From Spirochaetia bacterium UBA2205 (GTDB lineage: Bacteria; Spirochaetota; UBA4802; UB4802): a DNA stretch of 18,493 nucleotides. Positions within the stretch are counted from its first letter, which is position 1. The number at the start of each line of letters is the position of its first letter. The stretch covers positions 1 through 18,493 of the forward strand of contig DCUV01000003.1 of the NCBI GenBank assembly GCA_002328585.1, given 5' to 3'. Shown here piece after piece: positions 1 to 8,136 of the stretch. The translations under genes were made by a program, and so were the position numbers. The notes beneath the pieces were generated by a model. It was not told the DNA's origin and did not search any database. It was given only the letters and a program-made list of their open reading frames with translations.

Positions 1-76
1 GCAGGCGAGGAAGCCCGTTGTGCACCCGCCGTGGAACGGAAACATCTATAGCAATGGGAAGAGGCGTTTTTCTTTG

Positions 77-112
77 CATACTTTCTTTTGTCGCCCAACA
101 AAAGAAAGTATG
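77..112. repeat. Perfect 15-bp inverted repeat (hairpin)
   Basis: CATACTTTCTTTTGT (77-91) is followed by a six-base loop, CGCCCA, and its exact complement ACAAAAGAAAGTATG (98-112). No T-run follows on either strand, so it does not look like an intrinsic terminator. Hairpins with a TTTCTTTTG / CAAAAGAAA stem and a short GC loop are, as I recall, common as dispersed intergenic repeats in bacteria. That family assignment is inference. The neighbouring GC-rich bases 1-70 may be part of the same element. Confidence 0.7.
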
Positions 113-167
113 AAGAAGGATATACTGATATACAATAGAATTACATTGAATAACGAATAAACCAATA

Positions 168-183
168 TACAGTAACTATCGCC
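168..183 (+). repeat. Dispersed repeat, copy 1
   Basis: TACAGTAACTATCGCC is identical over 16 bases to 16834-16849. Its last 14 bases are identical to the minus strand at 8165-8152. An A-rich tract follows, as it does after copy 2. The copy lies about 185 bases past the stop codon of the aldehyde dehydrogenase. Confidence 0.75.
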
Positions 184-282
184 AAAAAAAATAAAAATCA
201 ACACCACCAGCTTGGAGGGGTATTGCCATAAACAATCCCAACACGGAAAAGATTGAGCATGTATATGCGCGGATTGGAAGTA

Positions 283-306
283 CGGGGGCGTAGTATACTA
301 TCCCCG
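283..306. repeat. Palindrome TAGTATACTA inside a GC clamp
   Basis: A perfect 10-bp palindrome (291-300) is framed by CGGGG (283-287) and CCCCG (302-306), giving a near-symmetric inverted repeat with unequal spacers. The same 10-bp palindrome recurs at 14393-14402 in front of the cyclic-nucleotide regulator gene. It may be a protein-binding site or a chance AT palindrome. Only the symmetry and the recurrence are seen. Confidence 0.35.
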
Positions 307-367
307 ATAATGTATTATTTGGATAATGTTACAGCGCATGCCTGAGACCAGAGCGCAAGCGAAGCTG

Positions 368-1762
368 TTACTTAAAAACCATTTTTGCGTACTTCAGCTT
401 ATCCCTATAGGGCGGATAACGCAGGGGGATATCAAAAAACGTTGTCTTTGCCAGTATGGACCGATGGTGACTGAAGGTGTCAAAACTAAATTTGCCATGG
501 TAGGCGCCCATGCCGCTGTTCCCAACGCCGCCAAAGGGCATGCGGGGATTTGTCAGGTGTACCATGGTATCATTGATGCAGCCGCCTCCCGATGTTGTTT
601 GGGACAAGACTATCTTTTCCTTTTTCCGGCTTGACGTAAAAAAATAAAAAGCAAGAGGCTTTTCTCTGCTGTTGACGAAATGGATAACTTCATCAAGATT
701 ATTATATTCCATGATGGGAAATATAGGTCCAAATATCTCTTCCTGCATAATAGGGTCATCAGGCTTCACATTATCCATAATTGTTGGGGCAATATAACGC
801 TCCCGCTCATCAGTCTGGCCGCCAAAAATAATTTCACCGGTTTCCAGAAGCCCTTTTAGCTTTTTAAACTGTGCATCATTGATAATGCGCCCGTAATCAG
901 GGCTAAGCTTTGGGTTGTCGCCATATGAAAGGATGATGCATTTTTTTATTTTTTCAATAAGTTGCCCTTTTATCCTGGAATTAACCAATAAATAATCGGG
1001 AGCAATGCAGGTTTGCCCGGCATTGAGCAACTTGCCAAAGACAATCCTCCGTGCAGCAACGTCCAGATTTGCGTCGTCCTCTACTATGCAGGGGCTTTTG
1101 CCGCCCAGTTCCAGAGAAACGGGAGTAAGATACCGCGATGCCTTTTCCATTACAATTCTGCCAAGATATGTACTGCCCGTGAAAAAAATATAATCAAAGC
1201 GATGATCGAGAATTTCCTGAATAGCCTCGCGTCCCCCGGTATAGACGCTGATATATTCTCTGTCAAAGGTTTCATTAATCATGTTTACGATTACATTCGT
1301 TACATTTTTAGAATAATTTGCTGGTTTTAGCATAATACAGTTGCCTGCCGAGATGGCGCCTATCAGCGGATCTATGAGCAACTGAAATGGATAATTCCAT
1401 GGTGCTATGATGAGAACAACACCAAATGGTTCGTGCACAATATAGCTTCGTGAATAAAAATTGACGAGGTCGGTTCTTACTTTTGTAGGTTTTGCCCATT
1501 TCTTAAGATGCTTTAAATGGTACGATATTTCCTCCAATACAAAACCAATCTCTGTTGTATATGCCTCAAATTTTGGTTTGTTAAGGTCCTTTTTTAATGC
1601 ATCGTAAATAGCATCTTCATATTTTATAATGGCGTTTTTAAGTTTTTTGAGGCTCTCTATTCTGAATCCAACATCCTTTGTTTTTTGATCAAGAAAAAAT
1701 TTCCTCTGCAATTTAATAGTGGAATCAAGGTCTGTATTTCCTGTGTTTAATGCTGTATTCAT
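368..1762 (-). CDS. Aldehyde dehydrogenase, class 3-like
   Basis: NAD(P)-dependent aldehyde dehydrogenase that oxidises an aldehyde to a carboxylic acid. The substrate cannot be read from sequence. With the start at 1762 the protein is 464 residues, the compact size of the ALDH3 / coniferyl-aldehyde / YwdH-type branch, which lacks the N-terminal extension of class 1/2 enzymes. Visible motifs are PWNYPF with the conserved Asn (about 121-126), FTGS in the cofactor region (about 194-197), LELGGKSP with general-base Glu218, GQTC with nucleophile Cys252, and EEIFGP (about 341-346). The frame is open 14 codons further up to 1804, but the ATG at 1762 is preceded at once by a strong AGGAGGGGG ribosome-binding site, so I take 1762. 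A sigma-70-like promoter lies upstream. The gene is apparently monocistronic. It could serve aldehydes released by the TPP lyase at 6470-8125, but that is inference. Confidence 0.92.
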   Translation of the reverse strand: MNTALNTGNTDLDSTIKLQRKFFLDQKTKDVGFRIESLKKLKNAIIKYEDAIYDALKKDLNKPKFEAYTTEIGFVLEEISYHLKHLKKWAKPTKVRTDLVNFYSRSYIVHEPFGVVLIIAPWNYPFQLLIDPLIGAISAGNCIMLKPANYSKNVTNVIVNMINETFDREYISVYTGGREAIQEILDHRFDYIFFTGSTYLGRIVMEKASRYLTPVSLELGGKSPCIVEDDANLDVAARRIVFGKLLNAGQTCIAPDYLLVNSRIKGQLIEKIKKCIILSYGDNPKLSPDYGRIINDAQFKKLKGLLETGEIIFGGQTDERERYIAPTIMDNVKPDDPIMQEEIFGPIFPIMEYNNLDEVIHFVNSREKPLAFYFFTSSRKKEKIVLSQTTSGGGCINDTMVHLTNPRMPFGGVGNSGMGAYHGKFSFDTFSHHRSILAKTTFFDIPLRYPPYRDKLKYAKMVFK

Positions 1763-1822
1763 GCCCCCTCCTTCTTGGTATGATGGTATATAAATTATTT
1801 TCAATCAATCATCCTGCTTTAC

Positions 1823-1851
1823 TTTTTATCGATTGTTGTTTTTTATGTCAA
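1823..1851 (-). promoter_or_regulatory. Sigma-70-type promoter of the aldehyde dehydrogenase
   Basis: On the minus strand a perfect TTGACA (1851-1846) is separated by 17 bases from TAAAAA (1828-1823), a 4/6 match to TATAAT. The predicted transcript start near 1816 leaves a leader of about 54 bases before the ATG at 1762. The leader carries the strong SD. Confidence 0.5.
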
Positions 1852-2005
1852 GTCTTTAACATGCAGAGATGCACATCAAACCATCGTATAATGCGGGCTG
1901 TGAAGGCTGCTTGCATACCATTGAGCGTTATACATGTACTATTATGGAGGAGATTAGATTTTTTATTGTAAAATAATTAATAAAAATGTTTGTTTAAAAT
2001 ACTAT

Positions 2006-4756
2006 ATGCCTATATTTGTCACTATTATGAGCGATAGCACCAGTAAAACTACAGCATTACATCGTTTCTTTGGTTCAGGAAGGGCCCTTACATGCATACA
2101 GCATGCATTGCGCGATGCTACCGTCATACGCATAGCAACTGCATATTTTGAACCAACCGGATATAACCTATTGAGGGCTACATTGCAAAATAAAGAAGTA
2201 CGATTGCTGTTAGGCAGGGATGAAAGGTCAGAAGAAAAGATTGAGCAGATAGTAAATCAATTCATTGAGGATTTATCCTCAGCAGATATTGAAAATAAAA
2301 CACAATTTTTACAGGAACTTTTGCATGCAATACAAAACCATTATTTTACTATTAATCTTAGCAAGCAGTCAGGTCCAACCTATACATCATTGGCTCCAAA
2401 GTTTCTTTACCAGCATGCCAAACTGTACATTGCTGATTGCAGCAGGGTTGTGGTAACCTCGGCTAATTTAACCTACCATGGATTGGTGCAAAGTCGCGAA
2501 GCGGGTATAGTGGTGACCAGCAATGACGATGTAGAATATTTTGTTAAGAAATTTGATGAGTATTTTGAAGAAGCTGAATCCATTGCGGAAGAACTATTGC
2601 AAAAATTAGAAGAATTATTAGCTTTATATAGTCCCTATCAAATTTACATACGGTCATTGCTGTTACTGTATCAAATACCTGAAGAGGAGCTTATTGGCAA
2701 TCTTAAACTCCCACCGTTAACAGGATATCAAAGGCCTATAGTATCACGCATTGTCAGAACTGTCGACGAGCACCAGGGTGCTATGCTTGTAGCCTCAACC
2801 GGACTGGGGAAAACGGTTATGGCAGCTCATATTGCTGCCTATATGCGGATGAATGGAAGTATTAATTCTGCACTGGTATTGTGCCCTGCGGGGTTAAAAA
2901 ATATGTGGCACAAAATATTACGGGCAGCGAGAATATCCAGTGAAGAATTTTCATACTACATTTTATCTGTAGAAGATTTTAAAAAATCCATGGATGTTGC
3001 CCATCTTTTAAGTGAACTATCGCACATAGATGATAAAACTCTCATAATTTTAGATGAAAGCCATCACATGCGTAACATTGGTTCAACCGCCAATGTACGG
3101 CTATCTCACCAGCGTATCAAGGATGCAGTAAATAAAAATAAGGCAACCATATTACTTATGACGGCAACACCCTATAGTACTGGTGTGGATGATATCAATG
3201 CACAGCTTATGCTGTTGCCCTTCAAAGAAGATGCATCGCTCTTTGATGTTAATAAAAAACAATGGGAGGTAAAATCTGCTGTCGAGCTTTCCACACTGCC
3301 GCCTGTTGTGGTGTTAACATCCCCCACGGTGGTAAAGTATTATAGCTCGCTGGATGAAAACGGCAATCGCTATGTACTGTTTTTAAATAATGAAAAAAGG
3401 TATTTCCCTCAAAAGCTTCATTTCCAGAATATTGAATATTCCAATCAGTGTGATGTTATTTTGCACAATCTTTTGCAGAGCACCTTGCTCTATCACAGGC
3501 AATCTGATGAAGAGGCATTGCTCTTTGCAAATGATGCTGGCAACAGGGCCCCGCTGTGGGAGGCGTTTGTTGTCCATCAGGGGTGCTCATCATTAAAGCA
3601 GATGGATGAGCTTTTATCAAAGCTTTCGTATGAAGGTGGATTTGAAAAGGTTAGATTCCATAATCAGCAGGTGCTCACTGAGTTTGCATTAGAACAGCGT
3701 AAAGTTTTGCAAAATTATTTTGGGTATAATGATGAAAAAATAAAACAACTGCTTGCAATATTACAGCGGTTTGCCAGCGAAAAGGTTGTTATATTCTGCC
3801 ATTACCGTGAAACTGCTCGCTATATAAAAGATACATTAAACAAGATACTACCACAGCTCAAAGTTGAAACAACAGTGGATGTTGATCCTGCAAAGGTGGA
3901 ATCAATGGTAAAACGTTTTGCACCACGGGCAAACAGGGCAGATTATTTAGATGAAGATATTAATGGCAATGATGATGAGATACAGGTGCTTGTAGCAACA
4001 GGAGCTATGTCTGAGGGATTTAATTTTCAGGATGCACGGGTGCTTATTAATTTTGATATGCCGTGGACTGTATTGACCCTGGCACAGCGTATGGGGCGTA
4101 TTTTACGTCCGTGGTTTCAACCTCGTGATGTTTATGTGTATAACTTCATACCTTCTACTATGGAAGATGATACCATATACCATGCTTCACGCTGGAAAGG
4201 AAGGCTTATTTCACGCAATAGGGATATAAGCTCATTTGCCGAAATCCCTGTGCTTGTTACTGAGCAGGGCAATGATTATGAAATGATAAATTTAGCCAAG
4301 TCCATTGCACTGTTTGGCGATCATGATCTCAATCTGGATGAGGTATTGCAATTTATTGAAACCGCTGATAAGCTCCATACATCAAGCTTTATTGATGATA
4401 TTGCCATGATCGATGCAAAGCTTAAACGTGTCATATTAACTTTACCCATGGGCATCCGGAGTATAAAGCAATCCCAATTAAAACAGGATAAGGTTTTGTA
4501 TATTTTATTCAAATGCAACAATAGGTACTACCCTGTTCTTTTTGATAAAAAAGGTGAGGTACTATACGATAGTGAATGTATGGATGACATTATGAACATC
4601 ATCCGTTCATCTGTCCAGGAAGAGGCTGTACCTTCTGCACTACTGCTTGATGAAATTGATGCATGGATACTGAAAGCAAAAAATGAGTGGATGATTAAGC
4701 ACCGCTTTGATGCCCACGAAGTAATGATTGACTGCACTATGGTCATTGTATCGTAA
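2006..4756 (+). CDS. PLD-nuclease / SNF2-type helicase fusion
   Basis: Predicted 916-residue nucleic-acid enzyme. The N-terminal part (about 15-200) is a phospholipase-D-like domain with the HKD signature: HAKLYIAD (His137, Lys139, Asp144), then SAN (152-154). One HKD motif per chain suggests a dimeric nuclease. The helicase core follows. Walker A is STGLGKT (264-270), motif II is DESH (350-353), motif III is TAT (386-388), and the C-terminal RecA lobe has EGFNFQDARVL and motif VI QRMGRILR (694-701). Residues about 720-916 are not recognised. Related PLD-helicase fusions occur in restriction, defence or repair contexts, but no methylase or other defence gene is adjacent. The start is uncertain. 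Neither ATG 2006 nor ATG 2027 has an SD. A possible -10 (TACTAT, 2000-2005) abuts the first ATG, which would favour 2027. It is the only plus-strand gene among minus-strand metabolic genes, and its stop meets a dehydrogenase remnant, so it may be a later insertion. Confidence 0.85.
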   Translation: MPIFVTIMSDSTSKTTALHRFFGSGRALTCIQHALRDATVIRIATAYFEPTGYNLLRATLQNKEVRLLLGRDERSEEKIEQIVNQFIEDLSSADIENKTQFLQELLHAIQNHYFTINLSKQSGPTYTSLAPKFLYQHAKLYIADCSRVVVTSANLTYHGLVQSREAGIVVTSNDDVEYFVKKFDEYFEEAESIAEELLQKLEELLALYSPYQIYIRSLLLLYQIPEEELIGNLKLPPLTGYQRPIVSRIVRTVDEHQGAMLVASTGLGKTVMAAHIAAYMRMNGSINSALVLCPAGLKNMWHKILRAARISSEEFSYYILSVEDFKKSMDVAHLLSELSHIDDKTLIILDESHHMRNIGSTANVRLSHQRIKDAVNKNKATILLMTATPYSTGVDDINAQLMLLPFKEDASLFDVNKKQWEVKSAVELSTLPPVVVLTSPTVVKYYSSLDENGNRYVLFLNNEKRYFPQKLHFQNIEYSNQCDVILHNLLQSTLLYHRQSDEEALLFANDAGNRAPLWEAFVVHQGCSSLKQMDELLSKLSYEGGFEKVRFHNQQVLTEFALEQRKVLQNYFGYNDEKIKQLLAILQRFASEKVVIFCHYRETARYIKDTLNKILPQLKVETTVDVDPAKVESMVKRFAPRANRADYLDEDINGNDDEIQVLVATGAMSEGFNFQDARVLINFDMPWTVLTLAQRMGRILRPWFQPRDVYVYNFIPSTMEDDTIYHASRWKGRLISRNRDISSFAEIPVLVTEQGNDYEMINLAKSIALFGDHDLNLDEVLQFIETADKLHTSSFIDDIAMIDAKLKRVILTLPMGIRSIKQSQLKQDKVLYILFKCNNRYYPVLFDKKGEVLYDSECMDDIMNIIRSSVQEEAVPSALLLDEIDAWILKAKNEWMIKHRFDAHEVMIDCTMVIVS

Positions 4757-5112
4757 AATTCTATTGCTATTTTAAATGATCGATACAATCCTTTTTTTTG
4801 TATTTCCTCAACCATTACTTTGTACTGTTCAATGCTCAATATATGAGGCACCATAGTATCAATCTCAGTATCAATATCAGGCATTTTCTTCATAAGAGCT
4901 ATCGCCAGGTCACATATATGTATGTTCTTTTTATTATTGTTTACATAACCGTATCCATAAACCCCTTTAACCGTTAAAAGCTTTAGCCAGAGTAATGTGG
5001 GGTCAAACGCTAATGTGTGGGTTATGCCAATCAAACTTATGGTGAAACTTACCCGGGTTATATCCATGGCCAAAGAAAACGTAGCAGAAGAACCAACCGT
5101 CCACTGTAAGAG
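4756..5112 (-). pseudogene. 3' remnant of a medium-chain (zinc-type) dehydrogenase
   Basis: Minus-strand translation resembles the C-terminal third of COG1063-type medium-chain dehydrogenases. It shows VGSSATFSLA (compare the usual VGSeaTl..A) after the cofactor fold, then an IG turn, DPTLLWLKLLTVKGVYGYGY (the usual D..pLW.keLt..G.ygYg) and a closing RSFKIAIEF (the usual rs.K.vi). An in-frame TAG at 5113-5115 and another stop at 5152-5154 block any full-length product. No start, catalytic zinc site or intact nucleotide-binding fold is present. The recognisable homology ends at 4756, the last base of the helicase stop codon. The frame then runs open antisense into the helicase without resembling the family. 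I read it as a gene destroyed by deletion or by arrival of the helicase. A short expressed protein from the TTG at 5073 is possible but unlikely. Confidence 0.7.
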
Positions 5113-5205
5113 CTATCCGCTGCGGTATGGTTGCATTGAATTGTTATGCCTTCATGATTTTTACCTTGATTAAACCTGATTTACCTATAGTTATGAAGCA
5201 CTTTT

Positions 5206-6174
5206 CTACACTATTATATTAACAGGTTCTCTGCCTGATATAACCGCAATAATATTCTCAATCGTTAGATTAATAATTCTGATTTGTGATTCGATACTAA
5301 CCCCTGCAACATGAGGAGTAAGAAGTAACCTGTCATTATCTACTTTTAACAAAGGGTTATTTGAATTGATTGGTTCATCGCTGAAAACATCAAGCGCAGC
5401 ACCTGCTATTCTCCCCTCTTTCAATGCATCGGCAAGAGCATTCTCGTCAATAATCTCACCACGAGCTACATTGATAATTATTGCAGAAGATTTCATTGTA
5501 GATAATTCTTCTTTACCCAGAAGTCCTTTAGTTTCTTCTGTAAGAGGACAATGCAAACTAATAATATCAGAAGTTTTTATTAATTCATAGAAAGAAACAT
5601 ATTTAACGCTCATCAATTGCTCTGATTCTAATGTCAACCTCCATGGATCATAATATAGAATAGTAACACCAAACACAATAAGGCGTTGGGCTAATAATTT
5701 CCCAATACGTCCCATACCAACAATACCCCATGTTTTCCCATAAAGTTCAACAGGTCGTATTTGCATTTGCTGCCATTCGCCCTTTGCTGTTGTACGTGAT
5801 GCAAAGAAAATATTTTTTAACAAACACAATGCAGCAAGGATTGTATATTCTGCTACTGAAATAGAGTTTGCTCCAGCAGTATTTGCAACACTGATTTGAG
5901 CTTCTTTACAAGCCATTATGTCAATATGCTGATACCCGGCACTTGGCTGTTGTATTAGCTTAACTTTTTTCATTGCTGCGATCATTTCACGGTCAATGGA
6001 GTGTTTAAATGTATAATCACCAATGATAATATCAGCACGACTGACATTCAATAGGATATCATCTTTAGGTTTATCATAGACATTAATAACTTCAATATCT
6101 GTAATGCCGTGGTTATGGAGAATGTTAACAATAAATTCTGGGGGCAAAGGTGAAAACGATACTATTACATTCAC
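5206..6174 (-). CDS. D-isomer-specific 2-hydroxyacid dehydrogenase
   Basis: NAD-dependent enzyme that interconverts a 2-ketoacid and a D-2-hydroxyacid. The 322-residue length is normal for the family (D-lactate / glycerate / phosphoglycerate dehydrogenase type without ACT domain). The Rossmann motif is GMGRIG (153-158), followed by Asp176 in YYDP, which favours NAD over NADP. The catalytic set is complete: Arg238 in NVARG, Glu267 in DVFSDEP and His288 in TPHVAG. The start is GTG at 6174-6172, with GGAGGGAG about eight bases upstream. The substrate is not determined. No serine-pathway gene lies alongside, so serA should not be assumed. About 300 bases separate it from the TPP-lyase gene upstream, which suggests its own promoter. 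The dehydrogenase remnant lies downstream on the same strand. Confidence 0.9.
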   Translation of the reverse strand: MNVIVSFSPLPPEFIVNILHNHGITDIEVINVYDKPKDDILLNVSRADIIIGDYTFKHSIDREMIAAMKKVKLIQQPSAGYQHIDIMACKEAQISVANTAGANSISVAEYTILAALCLLKNIFFASRTTAKGEWQQMQIRPVELYGKTWGIVGMGRIGKLLAQRLIVFGVTILYYDPWRLTLESEQLMSVKYVSFYELIKTSDIISLHCPLTEETKGLLGKEELSTMKSSAIIINVARGEIIDENALADALKEGRIAGAALDVFSDEPINSNNPLLKVDNDRLLLTPHVAGVSIESQIRIINLTIENIIAVISGREPVNIIV

Positions 6175-6266
6175 TTTATCTCCCTCCTTAACATTTTATT
6201 CATATTATTCATACTCTATTGTTTTCTTTATATTGCGTTATAAAACAGCTAAAACATATTAACACT

Positions 6267-6282
6267 ACACTATCTATAGTGT
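6267..6282. repeat. Short inverted repeat in intergenic region
   Basis: ACACTAT-CT-ATAGTGT is a 7-bp perfect inverted repeat with a two-base spacer, about 95 bases upstream of the 2-hydroxyacid dehydrogenase start. The symmetry and tight spacing suit a dimeric repressor operator, but nothing identifies a partner. The rest of 6175-6469 is AT-rich and shows no gene. Confidence 0.3.
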
Positions 6283-6469
6283 CTTTGTTTAACGCCTGGC
6301 ATATATATTCATGAATAGGAAGCCTTTTGTAAAACAACGATTCTTTGTCTATGCTATTAAACTATGCCGCACTATCACTATCGCTTATGTGTGACGTTTC
6401 ATTTTTAATTGTTGAGCAAAACAGATAACAAAACTGACATTATAGAACTACTGCTTCCATTACATGGTG

Positions 6470-8125
6470 TTAGTCAAATTTTAAAGATTGGTAAAATAAC
6501 GGTGTTGCCGGACTTGTTGCTGTTGGGTCAGTCAACACATTGACACATGCCGGTTTTCCGGAATCTCTTGCACGGGTAAGTGCAGGTATAATATCACTGT
6601 CGCTATCAACAAATTCACCGTGACCGCCCATACCATCAACCACCTTCTCATATCGGCGTATGCCTAACTCTGCGCAGGTAACCCGCTCTTTCCCAATAGA
6701 AAGCTCCTGGCTATGTTTTATCATTCCCCATGCGCAGTCATTATTTACAATACAAACAAATGGTATATTGTGACGTACTGCTGTATCAAATTCAAAACCG
6801 TTAAATCCAAATGAACCGTCGCCTGTTAATACCACAACCTGTTTATCGGGATGAACAAGTTTTGCGGCAATAGCAAAAGGAATGCCTGCGCCCAAACAGC
6901 CTAACAGCCCTGCGGATTGTGAAATAACGCCGGCTTTATGTTTTGACTGAAATCCTACCAATCCAAAATAGGATGTGTCGCCACCATCAATCACATACAG
7001 TGCATCTGTACCAAACACTTCCTGTGCTCTGGCAACCAGCCGTATTGGATGAATTGGTTCAGAGGGTAACTGCCGCAATTTAATCTCACTATCAATAAAA
7101 GCATACCCGGCATTGGTAAGCATGGTTAACCACTCGTTGTGATTTTTTTGCTCTACCAGTGGCAACAAAGATTTAAGGGTAGTGCCCGTATCACCAAAAA
7201 GTCCTGCATCAGCTTTCCTGTTGCGGTTAATCTCGGTTGGTTCAATATCAATGCGTACAACCTTTGCTCCTGGTGGTATTACAGCTCCCGATTGGAACAG
7301 CCAGTTAAAACGGATGCCGGCTGCAACAAGTACATCCACCTGTGATAAGGTCATTAACAACCCGACATTACCAATATTCCAGATAGACAGAGGGTGGTTA
7401 TCAGGAAGAATCCCGCGTCCTCCATTAAGCAACATAAATGGAATGCCTGTTTTTTCTATAAAAGCCTGTAATTCTAAAGGACAGTTGCTATATCCAACCC
7501 CGCTTCCTCCAATAAAAAGAGGCTTTCGGGCGCTATTGATGATCTCTGCTGCTTTATATAAATTCTCTGAATCAGGAGTAACTTTAAATATATCAGTGGT
7601 AGGATGAAATTCAAAATCTTCTACTGCAACGTTTAAAATATCAGGTGGAAGTTCTAAAAAAACAGGGCCTGGCCTTCCGCACAGAGCATACCGAAATGCC
7701 ATATCTAAATATTCAGGAATACGCCTTGTGTCGTAACAGGTGGCGCACCATTTTACTAAAGGTTTCACAACATCAATCTGATTCATCTCCTGCAGGGCGC
7801 CTTTAAGATCATCGCGCAGAGGATGTCTACCACATAACACCACAACCGGTGCGTTATCCAAACATGCATTGGCAATCCCTGTGATACCATTAGTAAAACC
7901 AGGTCCTGCAGTAAGGAAACACACGCCTGGCTTACCCGTATAAACTGCCATAGCATGCGCCATCATAACCGCAGCCTGTTCATGGCGTACGTCAATGGTT
8001 TGTATGTTATAGTGTTGCAATCCATCCAGGAGTGATTCTATATGACCACCTGATATACCAAATACACATTGCACTCCTCGTCTGGATAAATAGCTGCCAA
8101 TTAGATGTCCTCCATTTATTGACAT
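6470..8125 (-). CDS. Thiamine-diphosphate enzyme, 2-hydroxyacyl-CoA lyase / ILVBL-like
   Basis: 551-residue enzyme with the three-domain layout of the acetolactate synthase / oxalyl-CoA decarboxylase superfamily. The PYR domain (about 1-165) has the catalytic Glu49 in RHEQAA. A central domain covers about 190-320. The PP domain (about 375-540) has the ThDP-Mg motif GDGS (435-438) through NND (461-463). The segment GALQEMNQIDVVKPLVKWC (109-127) and GRPGPVFLELPPDIL (150-164) resemble human ILVBL/HACL2 more than anabolic IlvB, as I recall those sequences. No regulatory ilvN gene is adjacent, which also argues against valine/isoleucine synthesis. A C-C lyase or ligase acting on 2-hydroxyacyl-CoA or a 2-ketoacid is likely, with the exact substrate unknown. 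ATG 8125 has a GGGAGGG SD and lies 11 bases after the stop of the SCP2-like gene, so the two form an operon. Confidence 0.85.
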   Translation of the reverse strand: MSINGGHLIGSYLSRRGVQCVFGISGGHIESLLDGLQHYNIQTIDVRHEQAAVMMAHAMAVYTGKPGVCFLTAGPGFTNGITGIANACLDNAPVVVLCGRHPLRDDLKGALQEMNQIDVVKPLVKWCATCYDTRRIPEYLDMAFRYALCGRPGPVFLELPPDILNVAVEDFEFHPTTDIFKVTPDSENLYKAAEIINSARKPLFIGGSGVGYSNCPLELQAFIEKTGIPFMLLNGGRGILPDNHPLSIWNIGNVGLLMTLSQVDVLVAAGIRFNWLFQSGAVIPPGAKVVRIDIEPTEINRNRKADAGLFGDTGTTLKSLLPLVEQKNHNEWLTMLTNAGYAFIDSEIKLRQLPSEPIHPIRLVARAQEVFGTDALYVIDGGDTSYFGLVGFQSKHKAGVISQSAGLLGCLGAGIPFAIAAKLVHPDKQVVVLTGDGSFGFNGFEFDTAVRHNIPFVCIVNNDCAWGMIKHSQELSIGKERVTCAELGIRRYEKVVDGMGGHGEFVDSDSDIIPALTRARDSGKPACVNVLTDPTATSPATPLFYQSLKFD

Positions 8126-8136
8126 ACACCCTCCCG

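Larger units (their letters stand above)
1..367. other. Gene-free region with repeats
   Basis: No convincing gene is present. Bases 1 to about 70 are clearly richer in G and C than the rest of the window and open on an incomplete frame that stops at 49-51. They could be the end of a neighbouring gene or of a repetitive element. This stretch is followed by a perfect hairpin (77-112), a copy of the dispersed 14-mer (within 168-183) and a palindrome framed by G and C runs (283-306). The remainder is AT-rich with short, interrupted frames. The aldehyde dehydrogenase on the minus strand ends at 368, so this region is its downstream flank. No intrinsic terminator with a T-run was found for it. Confidence 0.5.

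Noticed and set aside
1..51. Open frame at the window start, ending at 49-51
   Set aside because: Only 16 codons are visible and they resemble no family I know. The GC-rich composition fits a repeat equally well.
195..294. Short plus-strand frame ending in TEKIEHVYARIGSTGA before a TAG
   Set aside because: It reads like protein but is only about 32 codons, begins after a stop in an A-run and has no start codon with an SD.
4528..4755. Antisense continuation of the dehydrogenase frame into the helicase gene
   Set aside because: It loses all resemblance to the dehydrogenase family at 4756 and is the mirror of a clearly coding strand.
4898..4910. CTATCGCCA, a partial match to the dispersed 14-mer
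   Set aside because: Only nine bases match, and it lies inside the dehydrogenase remnant, so chance explains it.
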